A DNA stretch of 64,000 bases from DYRB01 sp963845265 (GTDB lineage Bacteria > Pseudomonadota > Gammaproteobacteria > Chromatiales > Chromatiaceae): positions 1 through 64,000 of the forward strand of contig CAWJRN010000031.1 in assembly GCA_963845265.1 (NCBI GenBank). The letters run 5' to 3'. A program made the position numbers and the translations under genes. Shown one piece after another: positions 1-7,191 of the stretch. A model generated the notes under the pieces. The model worked only from the letters and a program-made list of their open reading frames with translations, was not told the DNA's origin and made no database searches. The first letter of the stretch is position 1, and each line of letters starts with the position of its first letter.

Positions 1-173
1 CGACTGCGGTCTGTCGCCGCTACCCGCCGTGGGCATCGCAACCCGTGTAGCGAGCATCACCGCGTCGACACGTGATCCACCAACACCGAAACTTGTCCGT
101 AGACTGTCGGCCCGTCAGACGACGCCTCCGTGTCCTGGCCCTGCCCGATGCGTCAGACCGGCGGCATCGGCAT

Positions 174-210
174 GGGGTTGCTGTCTGGGATATGGGTATG
201 TAAACACCCC
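174..210 (+). repeat. direct repeat copy 1 (partner at 991-1032)
   Basis: The 15-mer GGGGTTGCTGTCTGG is followed by a looser block, GGTATGTAAACACCCC. The same 15-mer occurs at 991-1005, followed by GGCATGCAGACACC. The two copies face the same way about 820 bp apart and bracket the small RHH gene and the decayed ORF. This could be a duplicated operator or the edges of an inserted segment. Function is not known from sequence. Confidence 0.6.
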
Positions 211-228
211 TTCTACTGCCGGCTAGGC

Positions 229-244
229 TATAGGCATGCCTATA
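229..244. promoter_or_regulatory. 16-bp perfect palindrome, candidate operator of the RHH gene
   Basis: TATAGGCATGCCTATA is its own reverse complement and lies 19 bp before the ATG at 264. A perfect palindrome just upstream of a ribbon-helix-helix protein is the usual layout of an autorepressor operator. Binding is inferred only. Confidence 0.4.
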
Positions 245-263
245 TCCCCCTGGAGCCCCAAGC

Positions 264-521
264 ATGTCCACCACCCAAGCGCGCACCCGAGCAACCGCAG
301 CATGGCGAGCCCGAAAGGCACTGGAGGCGCTACAGGTACAAGTGCCCGCAGACATTCTCGTCAAGCTGGACGCCCTGGTTCAGGCCCGTGGCGTCACTGG
401 CCGTGCTGCACTTCTGGCTGAACTGATTCATGCCGCCCACGAGGTCCTGGATTGCCCTGCAAGGCCGGTGCCCCAGGTCCCCGAGGTATCCGCGCCTGCC
501 GGGCTCAAACGGTGGGACTGA
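264..521 (+). CDS. small ribbon-helix-helix-like protein
   Basis: An 85-residue protein. Residues about 25-53 read as a ribbon-helix-helix (CopG/Arc-like) unit: a short strand (VQVPADIL), a helix (KLDALVQARG) and a second helix after a TGRAALLAEL turn. Such proteins are usually small DNA-binding repressors of plasmids, toxin-antitoxin modules or integrated elements. The N-terminus is Arg/Ala-rich and the C-terminus Pro-rich. No toxin gene is recognisable next to it. A perfect palindrome sits just upstream. It lies in the decayed element between two direct repeats and may be a relic. The fold call rests on pattern only. Confidence 0.5.
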   Translation: MSTTQARTRATAAWRARKALEALQVQVPADILVKLDALVQARGVTGRAALLAELIHAAHEVLDCPARPVPQVPEVSAPAGLKRWD

Positions 522-542
522 GGGCTGGGCATACCAGAACAC

Positions 543-920
543 CACCTGGGCGCGGCAGGGGCCTTCCCGGTCAATTTCATAAGCGAAACGACAGAGATAC
601 AGACACGCACAACGCAGGGCTGGCAGGCCGCGCAGGATCGGATCAGGGGCGAGGCGAACGCCAGGTGGGCTGAGGCGGCAAGTGGTCACGAGTTCAGGGG
701 TAACCAGCATTTCGAAACTGGTGAGGTAGTAAAGCCTCAATGTGAGGCTCGACCAGCAAAGCACCCAAGCAAACCAGCGGACAAATCCGGCAAGGCATCC
801 ACCGCCAAAGCCAAACGCATCGGGGTATCCCGCGCCGCCGTCGAGCGGGCGCAGACCATCATCACCGCATCGCCGGAACTCGCTGAGCAGGTGAAGCAGG
901 GCGCAGCCACGAGCTGGCCC
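543..920 (+). pseudogene. decayed plasmid/phage-type ORF (ParB/HTH-like remnant)
   Basis: The forward frame is open without a visible start codon. It contains GHEFRGNQ, a motif common in phage and plasmid hypothetical proteins. Further on comes a helix-turn-helix-like stretch, RIGVSRAAVERAQ, followed by SPELAEQVKQG, which resembles the region after the HTH in ParB/KorB-like plasmid partition or regulatory proteins. After about 905 the frame turns into low-quality sequence (Trp/Cys-rich). I read it as the remains of a gene from an integrated element. Exact family and ends are uncertain. Confidence 0.4.
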
Positions 921-990
921 GATTGCTGGTGGAGCTGGCCGGCTCACCGCGCACCCTCAGACCGACCACCTGGAGTCCAGCGATGTGCGG

Positions 991-1032
991 GGGGTTGCTG
1001 TCTGGCGGCACAGGCATGCAGACACCTGCCCC
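991..1032 (+). repeat. direct repeat copy 2 (partner at 174-210)
   Basis: Second copy of GGGGTTGCTGTCTGG, followed by a related block with GGCATGCAGACACC. It lies downstream of the decayed ParB-like ORF, about 140 bp before the tRNA fragment. Confidence 0.6.
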
Positions 1033-1174
1033 GCTGTCCCGTGGGACACTCATGGGACACTCACCAAAACATCACCCGACAAACGGTAGTACCTGATAGC
1101 ATATCGCCACGCTGCAAACCCCTGGATTTCGTGCCGTGCCGTGTTGTGTAGTTCTGTAAGTTATTGATCTAGCA

Positions 1175-1232
1175 GGACTCAAAATCTGACGGTGGCAACA
1201 CCGTGCCGGTTCGATTCCGGCCCTCGGTACCA
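1175..1232 (+). tRNA. tRNA-Leu (CAA) 3' fragment, likely attachment-site scar
   Basis: The sequence runs from the anticodon arm (loop CTCAAAA, anticodon CAA) through a long class II variable arm (CGGTG-GCAA-CACCG), a perfect T arm (GCCGG-TTCGATT-CCGGC) and the acceptor 3' strand to an encoded CCA. The matching 5' half (acceptor strand CCGAGG and D arm) is absent upstream, so this cannot be a working tRNA. A 3' tRNA fragment is what site-specific integration into a tRNA gene leaves at the distal end of an element. It abuts decayed plasmid-like DNA on its left, which fits. Confidence 0.65.
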
Positions 1233-1242
1233 ACAGAAGCAC

Positions 1243-1272
1243 GGGCCTGCAGCAATGCGGGCCCTTTTTTTT
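1243..1272 (+). terminator. Rho-independent terminator after the tRNA fragment
   Basis: A GC-rich 8-bp stem (GGGCCTGC / GCGGGCCC, one G-U pair) with loop AGCAAT is followed directly by eight T. It is probably the original terminator of the tRNA-Leu transcript, kept with the 3' fragment. Confidence 0.75.
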
Positions 1273-1568
1273 GGCTACGCCTGCGCTAGGTATTGGTCCG
1301 GCCGGGTGTGTTCGGGCTTGGTCTGTGGAAGACGCCGCATCGCGGCGGGGCGCCGCTCGCACGGCCCAAGCGGTCCCGAAGCTGGGTGCATATGCTCGGG
1401 TATATCGCACCGATGGTGCCGCATAATGCCAGCCGGTTGGACTAAGCGGATTTCCTGCTGACTATGGGCCAGGGTTTCATCAATAACGGTATGCAGCCAA
1501 GCATCTTGCTCGTGCGCGGCTGTCTTTTGCTCGAATCCAGCGAGTCCTATCTGGGGGTCAAGGCCTGG

Positions 1569-3101
1569 ATGCGCAACATCTTGGACAACCCTCGCTCCCC
1601 GTCCAAGCGCTATTTCGACCTGGGTATGATTGTGCTGGTGCTGGCGAGCGTCGCGCTGCTGGTGTACTCGGTGGAAAACCCGATAGATCCATGGATGGAG
1701 TGGTTCGAGTACCTGGCGGTGTCCGTGTTCGCCTTGGAGTACCTGGCACGCGTGTGGATCGTAGGCGACATTCACCGGACCGTACTGGACTCCTACCGCC
1801 AGTCCGAATACCTGATGCTGCCTTTTCGGCCATGGGCGCCTCTGGGGGAAGTGGCGCGGCGCAAATGGGAGTATGTCACCAGCCCGCTGGCGATCATCGA
1901 CCTGCTGGCCATCCTGCCCAGCTACCGCCCGGTCCGGCTGCTGCGCGTGTTCCTGCTGTTTCGGTTGTTCAAGCTGTTTCGGTACGCACGCAGCGTACAC
2001 GGCATGGCCGAGGTGCTCTCGGAGCACCGCTTCGAGTTCTATACCCTGGCATTTTTCATGATCTTCGTGGTGTTGGCGGCGGCCAGCGCCATCTACGTGC
2101 TTGAGGGAGGCATTCCGGGTGGCTCCATCGATACGCTGTTCGACGCCATCTACTGGAGCATGGTGACCCTTTCCACCGTCGGCTACGGAGACATCACGCC
2201 GCAGACGCCCGAGGGTCGGGTGGTAGCCTTCGCACTCATCGTAGCGGGTATCGGTGTGGTCGCCTTCTCCACCTCCATCGTGGTGGCAGCATTCCAGGAA
2301 AAGCTGGGAGATCTGCGCGAGTACCGGGTGCTCTCCGAGCTGGAGCGCGGCCGCCGCTACACGGTCCTCTGTGGATTCGGCGAGGTCGGGCAGGTGGTGG
2401 CCGCCAAGCTGTATGAGGCCCGCCAGCGATTCGTCATTCTGGAACCGGACGCAGACAAGGTGCGGTTGGCGGCCAAGCGCGGGTACCTGGCGGTCTGCGG
2501 CGACGCGGCAGATAACGAGCTGCTGGAGGCGCTGGGGGTTCGGGACCGTACCCACACCCTGGTGTGTGTCACAGACGACGATGTCAAGAACGTGTTTATC
2601 ACCGTGAGCGCCCGGCGCATGAACGAGGGCCTGCGCATCATCGCCGGCGCCCGGACCAAGGAAGTGACGCGCAAGCTGACCCTGGCGGGGGCGAACCACG
2701 TCGTCTCCCCGTCCGAGATCGTCGGCCTGATGGGGGCGGAATACGTCGGTCGGCCGGCCGCCTTCGAGGCCATTTACGGCATCATGCGCGGCGAACGGGA
2801 CATCGCCCTGGAAGCGGTGCGGGTGGAAAAAAACGCCCCGGTGTGCGACCTCAGCGTCGCGGAAGTGGACTTCCCTCGGCGCAAGCTGCTGTTGTTCGGG
2901 GTGATCACCGCCAGGGAGTGGACCGCAGAGATTGTGGATCTGCTGTATCCGCTCGAGGACGAGTTCTGCTTCGCCTTCAAACCACCACCGGACTTTCGAA
3001 TTCAGCAAGGAGACGTGCTGGTGGTCTTCGGTTATGAGATGAGCCTCGTGCATTTCCGGCGCGAGTTGGGGGCCGGCCTCTTTCGGTCTGGGCTGCGCTG
3101 A
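1569..3101 (+). CDS. voltage-sensor type K+ channel with RCK (TrkA-N) domain
   Basis: Inner-membrane potassium channel of the six-helix type. Helices S1-S3 lie in residues about 17-120. S4 (about 119-138) carries regularly spaced Arg/Lys residues (RPVRLLRVFLLFRLFKLFR). The pore has the selectivity filter TVGYGD at about 203-208 between S5 and S6. A cytoplasmic RCK domain starts near residue 262 with GFGEVG (Rossmann glycine loop) and an acidic residue in ILEPD, as for NAD-type ligands. I chose the ATG at 1569 because the sequence before it lacks a family-like N-terminus; an ATG at 1464 is an alternative. The next gene begins 2 bp after its stop and encodes a further RCK subunit, so the pair is probably one gated channel. 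Confidence 0.85.
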   Translation: MRNILDNPRSPSKRYFDLGMIVLVLASVALLVYSVENPIDPWMEWFEYLAVSVFALEYLARVWIVGDIHRTVLDSYRQSEYLMLPFRPWAPLGEVARRKWEYVTSPLAIIDLLAILPSYRPVRLLRVFLLFRLFKLFRYARSVHGMAEVLSEHRFEFYTLAFFMIFVVLAAASAIYVLEGGIPGGSIDTLFDAIYWSMVTLSTVGYGDITPQTPEGRVVAFALIVAGIGVVAFSTSIVVAAFQEKLGDLREYRVLSELERGRRYTVLCGFGEVGQVVAAKLYEARQRFVILEPDADKVRLAAKRGYLAVCGDAADNELLEALGVRDRTHTLVCVTDDDVKNVFITVSARRMNEGLRIIAGARTKEVTRKLTLAGANHVVSPSEIVGLMGAEYVGRPAAFEAIYGIMRGERDIALEAVRVEKNAPVCDLSVAEVDFPRRKLLLFGVITAREWTAEIVDLLYPLEDEFCFAFKPPPDFRIQQGDVLVVFGYEMSLVHFRRELGAGLFRSGLR

Positions 3102-3102
3102 C

Positions 3103-3837
3103 GTGGCGGTTCGCGGCATCGCCCTTTTCGGTTTCGACCGGGCCGCGGTGGAGGTGGCGTCCTATCTGCGCACCGGGGACTACCGGCTCGTCATCATCGA
3201 CGATCACCCGGAGAACCTGGAAAAGGCTCGCAACGCCGGATTCGAGACCGCCGAGCTGGACTTCCGCGACGACGCTGAGTTGGCCAAACTAGGTCTCGGG
3301 GAAACCATCGATACCGTCTTCTGCCTGTTTCCAGACGACGCGGAGAACGTCTTTCTGACCCTGTCCGCGCGCGCCCTGGCCCCCAGCATCCGCATCTTCA
3401 GTATCGCCCATCGCCGTGGGGCCGTGCCCAACCTAAAGGCCGCGGGGGCGGACAAGGTCGTGGAGACCCAGGACATCAGCGGGTTGCGGATCTGGGACAT
3501 CATGACCCGGCCGTTGGTGACCGCGATTCTGGATCGCACCCTGTTCGGTCAGGCCAACTTGAACATCGCCGAGGTGCCGGTGCCGGAGGGCTCTCCACTG
3601 GTCGGCAAACCCATTCCGGAGCTAGACCTGGAAAGACACTACGACCTGATCCTGCTGGGCGTGGTGGACCGGGAGCAAGCCCAGCATTTCGTCTACAGCC
3701 AGGCGACCAGGGAGATCCGCCTAGAGGCTGGCGATGTCCTGATGGTCATCGGACCAGCAGACGCCATCGGCGACTTGCAGCGCAATTTGTCCCCCGGCGG
3801 CACCATGGGTCCCCCGCAGGACCAACGGCAGCCATAG
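3103..3837 (+). CDS. TrkA-like RCK regulatory protein (RCK-N plus TrkA-C)
   Basis: A soluble 244-residue protein with an N-terminal Rossmann-like RCK domain and a C-terminal TrkA-C domain (about residues 145-235, ending in EAGDVLMVIG). It has a GTG start 2 bp after the channel stop, so the two are translationally coupled. The glycine loop is degenerate (GFDRAA rather than GxGxxG), although the acidic end of the second strand is kept (VIIDDHPEN). Nucleotide binding may be weak or lost. Its likely role is to complete the gating ring of the upstream channel, as paired RCK domains do in other K+ channels. Confidence 0.75.
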   Translation: MAVRGIALFGFDRAAVEVASYLRTGDYRLVIIDDHPENLEKARNAGFETAELDFRDDAELAKLGLGETIDTVFCLFPDDAENVFLTLSARALAPSIRIFSIAHRRGAVPNLKAAGADKVVETQDISGLRIWDIMTRPLVTAILDRTLFGQANLNIAEVPVPEGSPLVGKPIPELDLERHYDLILLGVVDREQAQHFVYSQATREIRLEAGDVLMVIGPADAIGDLQRNLSPGGTMGPPQDQRQP

Positions 3838-3960
3838 GGGGCCTGCGATATCCGCAGGCATCCGCTGCCGAGCAGCACGTTTTGGAGGCACGACGGTTGC
3901 AAAGGGATGCCCCCGCGCCATACTCAGTGTAGGTATGACAACCAACCAAGGAGGCTCGCC

Positions 3961-4185
3961 ATGTTCCTCAAACACAATTCCACCGGAAAGCTGGTCGAGG
4001 TCCTGAGTATTCGCGACCTGTTCAACCCCATGCACCCTACCCTGGTCGGGCGCTACCACGCGGGTGAGGAGCTTCAGGACCCGGAGCAGTTCGCCAAGGT
4101 CGATCTGGTCTTCTGTTCCAATGAATCCCTGCCGCGCTGCTGGACCGATGTCCACTACCGCGACAACGAGACCCAGCGCAGCTGA
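3961..4185 (+). CDS. conserved hypothetical protein, 74 aa
   Basis: A small soluble protein with a strong ribosome site (AAGGAGG) 6 bp before the ATG. Clear motifs are FNPMHPTLVGRYHAGEE, LQDPEQFAK and a C-terminal LPRCW. From memory, short proteins with this pattern occur widely in gammaproteobacteria, and some carry a doubtful acetyltransferase annotation. There is no membrane segment and no known catalytic motif. It is followed by a GC-rich hairpin (4193-4217), so it is probably a one-gene transcript. Confidence 0.7.
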   Translation: MFLKHNSTGKLVEVLSIRDLFNPMHPTLVGRYHAGEELQDPEQFAKVDLVFCSNESLPRCWTDVHYRDNETQRS

Positions 4186-4192
4186 CCCACAG

Positions 4193-4217
4193 GCCCTGGG
4201 GCGCACTCCCCCAGGGC
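4193..4217 (+). terminator. GC hairpin after the 74-aa gene
   Basis: GCCCTGGGG pairs with CCCCAGGGC (9 bp) beginning 7 bp after the stop codon. There is no T tract, so it may stop transcription only weakly or protect the 3' end. Confidence 0.4.
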
Positions 4218-4229
4218 TGTGCAGTCGGC

Positions 4230-4264
4230 TATAGTCTCGGGCGCCGATGACCCCATCGGCGCCC
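4230..4264 (+). promoter_or_regulatory. possible -10 box and leader hairpin before the carbamoyltransferase-like gene
   Basis: A TATAGT hexamer at 4230-4235 is followed at 4239-4264 by an 11-bp perfect hairpin (GGGCGCCGATG / CATCGGCGCCC, 4-base loop). If transcription starts just after the hexamer, the hairpin would form the very 5' end of the mRNA, about 50 nt before the ATG at 4313. No good -35 box is visible. A role in mRNA stability or attenuation is a guess. Confidence 0.35.
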
Positions 4265-4312
4265 GCTTCGTGTACGGCCCCTCCACCTACCGATCTGAAT
4301 CAAGGAACCCCC

Positions 4313-5383
4313 ATGAGCGAATCTAAACTGCGCGGCCCCCAGGACGCCGTCAAGACCGTCGAACACCCAGTCGCCGATGTCGCCAATGCCGCACGCCTGG
4401 CGGCGGATATCCCGGAGCACCCCGAGGTCCTGGCACGGCTGCACAATCGCCACGTTCTCTCGGCCAGAGACCTGGACCCTGAGCTCCTGCTCCAGGTGCT
4501 GCGCCTGGCCGCGCACTACGAGTCCCAGGCCCGCCCCGATGCCTGCCCCCTGGCGGGACGCATCCTCACCAGCATCTTCATCCATGGCGCCCTGAGCGAG
4601 ACCCGCTTCTCCTTCGCCAGCGCCTGGTTGCGCCTGGGTGGGAGCATCCTCGACTTCGAGGAGTCCCCGTCCCGCCCCACGGGAGACCGTTACGGCCCGG
4701 ACGAGCTGGCCGAGCTGTGTAGCAACTACGGCGATATCGCCGTGCTGCGCACCTCCGACAGCGAGTCCCTGGAGCCGATGGTCGATCACTTCCGGGTCCC
4801 GGTCATTAACGCCGGCAACGGCGACGACGAGCACCCGACCAACGCTATGGCGGACCTCTACACCCTGCTCAAGTGGCGCCCGGACCTGCTCGCGGAGAAC
4901 CCGGAGCACCCCCTGACCATCGCCATCTCCGGCGACCCGGCGCGCACCCGGACCGTCCGCAGCTTCCTGATGTTACTCGCCAAATTCCCAAAGATGGTGA
5001 AGCGGGTCCTGGTCATGGATCGGCTCTCCCAGCCGTTCAAGCCGGGGCAGCGGGAGGCCCTGGAGCGGGCCGGGCTCAAGGTGGAATTGGGTTCGGAGAT
5101 CATGCCCAACGAGACCATCATGGGCGGCTACAAGAAGATCCTGCCCGAGACGGACGTGATCTATGTCCATCATCTGGTGGCCCTGCGCGCGCCCCGCATG
5201 AATTTCATCGAGGGCATCGCCTTCCTGCGCCCGGACGCCATGGTCCTGTGCCCGGAGCTGCCCGGCCAGACCTTCGGCGACTACCTCAACCAGTCCCAGC
5301 ACAACGCGTACTTCGCTCAGGCACGCGGGGCTACCTACCTGCGCATGGCCTTGTTTTGCAGCATTATGGGGAAAGAGGCTTAA
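4313..5383 (+). CDS. divergent aspartate/ornithine carbamoyltransferase-family protein
   Basis: A 356-residue protein with the two-domain carbamoyltransferase fold. I recognise the phosphate-loop region (ALSETRFSF), the HPTNAMADLYTL segment matching HPTQALLDLYTI of aspartate transcarbamylase, and GDPARTRTVRSF in the second domain. Several catalytic positions differ: the first Arg of STRTR is Glu, the Gln of HPTQ is Asn, the RVQKER aspartate-binding segment reads HLVALR, and HPLPR reads CPELPG. It is therefore unlikely to be a normal PyrB. It may use another substrate or be a non-catalytic homologue. ATG at 4313 follows AAGGAA. It converges with queE, the two overlapping by 4 bp. Confidence 0.7.
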   Translation: MSESKLRGPQDAVKTVEHPVADVANAARLAADIPEHPEVLARLHNRHVLSARDLDPELLLQVLRLAAHYESQARPDACPLAGRILTSIFIHGALSETRFSFASAWLRLGGSILDFEESPSRPTGDRYGPDELAELCSNYGDIAVLRTSDSESLEPMVDHFRVPVINAGNGDDEHPTNAMADLYTLLKWRPDLLAENPEHPLTIAISGDPARTRTVRSFLMLLAKFPKMVKRVLVMDRLSQPFKPGQREALERAGLKVELGSEIMPNETIMGGYKKILPETDVIYVHHLVALRAPRMNFIEGIAFLRPDAMVLCPELPGQTFGDYLNQSQHNAYFAQARGATYLRMALFCSIMGKEA

Positions 5384-6018
5384 GGTATCCCCAACAGCTT
5401 GTGGCTCTGGATACTCAGGCGCCAGGTGGGATGGGCCTTGCAGTAGTCGATGGCCGCCAGCGTATTGGCGGCCAGGTCGGGGCCGTCCATGGGTTGCAGC
5501 AGGTGGTGGGTGAAGGCGAGCCCGGCGAACCGCTCAGGCATGGCCTCGGGCTGTGGATAGACCAGTTTTAACTCGTCACCGCTGGTCTGGACCAGAGGCG
5601 CAGCGGCCTTGGGGCTAACGCACAGCCAGTCGATGCCCGGCAGGGCCGGGCGAGTACCGTTGGTCTCCACGGCGATCTCGAACCCCTGGGCATGCAGGGC
5701 CGCGATCAGCTTGGGGTCGAGCTGGAGCAGTGGCTCCCCGCCGGTGCAAACGACAAATGGCCGACCCTCTGCGGCGGGCCAGGCGGCTCCGATGTGCCGA
5801 GCAAGGTCCTCGGCGCTGCGAAAGCGTCCACCACCCGGGCCGTCAGTGCCGCGGAAGTCGGTGTCGCAAAAGGTGCAGATCGCCCGGCCGCGGTCCTGCT
5901 CGCGCCCGGACCAGAGGTTGCATCCGGCGAAGCGGCAGAACACCGCCGGCCGACCGGCCTGGGCCCCTTCGCCCTGGAGGGTGTAGAAGACCTCTTTGAC
6001 GCTGTAGCTGCGCGGCAT
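5380..6018 (-). CDS. queE: 7-carboxy-7-deazaguanine synthase
   Basis: Radical SAM enzyme that converts 6-carboxytetrahydropterin to 7-carboxy-7-deazaguanine in queuosine precursor synthesis. The N-terminus has the family start (VKEVFYTLQGEG) and three cluster cysteines in CNLWSGRE...CTFC, the first two separated by a long insert typical of QueE. CTGGEPLLQ (the GGEP motif) and ETNGT follow. At 212 residues it has the usual length. It is the last gene of queC-queD-queE, 12 bp after queD. Confidence 0.93.
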   Translation of the reverse strand: MPRSYSVKEVFYTLQGEGAQAGRPAVFCRFAGCNLWSGREQDRGRAICTFCDTDFRGTDGPGGGRFRSAEDLARHIGAAWPAAEGRPFVVCTGGEPLLQLDPKLIAALHAQGFEIAVETNGTRPALPGIDWLCVSPKAAAPLVQTSGDELKLVYPQPEAMPERFAGLAFTHHLLQPMDGPDLAANTLAAIDYCKAHPTWRLSIQSHKLLGIP

Positions 6019-6030
6019 GTCCCGGTTGAC

Positions 6031-7191
6031 TCAGGTAGGCAGGGCCGGCCCCAACTCCCCCCAGCACAGCACGGCCCCGCAGCCCGGGGTCTGGTGCAGG
6101 TCGATGCGGTCGAGGGCCGGGAGGGCGTCGCCCAGGGCGATGCGCATCCATTGGGTCAGGCGCCCCGGGTCCGGCTGCTCCAGGCCCTCCAGTTCGTCGA
6201 GACGGTAGTGGTCCAGGCGCCGGTAGACGGGTCGGAACAGGGCCTTGACGTCGCCGTAGTCCACCGTCCAGCCCAGCACCTCGTCCAGCGGCGCGGTCAG
6301 GTGCAGCCGCAGCAGATAGCTGTGGCCGTGCAGGCGTCGGCGCGGGTCGCCCTCGGGGGCCTCGGTCAGGCGCAGGGCGCTCTCGAAGCGCTGCTCCTTC
6401 CAGATGCGGTAATGCGTGCCGTCGAAGTGGCAACCGGCGGTGGCGGTCTCGTAGACCGTGACCCAGGACAGGGCCGGCAGCTCCGGCTTGAGCCGGTCCC
6501 AGATCCAGTGCGAGAGGTGCTCGCTGGTGGGATTCTCCAGCCCCGGGATGTCGTTGAGGCAGGCGTGATCCAGCTCGGCGTGGAGCGGGGCCCAGAGGGC
6601 GTCGAGCTGATCGAAGTCGAGCCCCATGTCCAGGCCCCCGCCGGGGTCCCATCCGGGGTTCCGACCTGGGTCCCGTCCCGGGTCCGACGCCCGTTGCGGA
6701 CCGCTCAGGTCCTGGTCGGCGTGCAGGATGACCTCGAAGCCGTGGCCGTGCATGCGCCCGCAGGGGTGGCCTTCGGGGACCCTCGGCAGGCGATGGGCGG
6801 ATTCGAAGCGGAAGCGGCGCCAGAGGTGGGCGTGATCGCCTCCGTCCAGGTCCGCCCCCTGGTCCCTGGTGCTCTGGATGCCGATGGACTCGATACCCGG
6901 CACGCCGGCCCTGGCCCGTACCCAGCGGGCGAGATTCTCATCCGTGGGGATGTCCAGGTGGGCATTGAGGTCGGCGTAGTCCAGGGGGGCGACGGCGGCA
7001 TTCAATGCCGCGCCCAGGGCCTGGGTCTCGCCGCCCGGGAAGGGTGCCCAACCCATGGGCAGCTCGGCCCGCACCCGTGCCCAGAAGCTGTGCCCGTGCA
7101 GGTCGCGACAGCGGTGCCCGGCGGGCAGGATCTGCACCCGCCGCGCGGCCTCGAAGGGGGCCGCGGCCACATGGAAGAGGCGCGGAGTCAT
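6031..7191 (-). CDS. queD: three-domain 6-carboxytetrahydropterin synthase-like protein
   Basis: QueD makes 6-carboxytetrahydropterin from dihydroneopterin triphosphate and is normally about 120 residues; this protein has 386. It holds three tandem PTPS-like units, each with an HGH motif (His32/34, 148/150, 288/290). Only the middle unit keeps the full set: first zinc His (ESAHRL, His133), catalytic Cys144 in CxxxHGH, LDH around 207-209 and a late Glu. Unit 1 has Cys28 but Arg at the first zinc position and LDY in place of LDH. Unit 3 has Leu at the first zinc position and Arg instead of Cys. A DPG-rich insert lies at about 168-188. The start overlaps the queC stop. The middle unit is probably the enzyme and the others structural. 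Confidence 0.85.
   Translation of the reverse strand: MTPRLFHVAAAPFEAARRVQILPAGHRCRDLHGHSFWARVRAELPMGWAPFPGGETQALGAALNAAVAPLDYADLNAHLDIPTDENLARWVRARAGVPGIESIGIQSTRDQGADLDGGDHAHLWRRFRFESAHRLPRVPEGHPCGRMHGHGFEVILHADQDLSGPQRASDPGRDPGRNPGWDPGGGLDMGLDFDQLDALWAPLHAELDHACLNDIPGLENPTSEHLSHWIWDRLKPELPALSWVTVYETATAGCHFDGTHYRIWKEQRFESALRLTEAPEGDPRRRLHGHSYLLRLHLTAPLDEVLGWTVDYGDVKALFRPVYRRLDHYRLDELEGLEQPDPGRLTQWMRIALGDALPALDRIDLHQTPGCGAVLCWGELGPALPT

Larger units (their letters stand above)
1..263. other. intergenic, left edge; no gene seen
   Basis: I see no convincing coding region here. The stretch holds the first copy of a direct repeat (174-210) and, at its right end, a palindrome in front of the next gene. 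Its base composition and short incoherent reading frames match decayed accessory DNA, as in 530-1170. Confidence 0.5.

Noticed and set aside
1148..1232. Complete tRNA-Leu
   Set aside because: No 5' acceptor strand or D arm that pairs with the 3' part is present upstream, so only a fragment is supported.
1275..3119. Long open frame on the minus strand opposite the K+ channel
   Set aside because: The plus-strand product has clear channel motifs. The antisense product is Gln/His/Arg-rich with no family pattern, a GC-content shadow.
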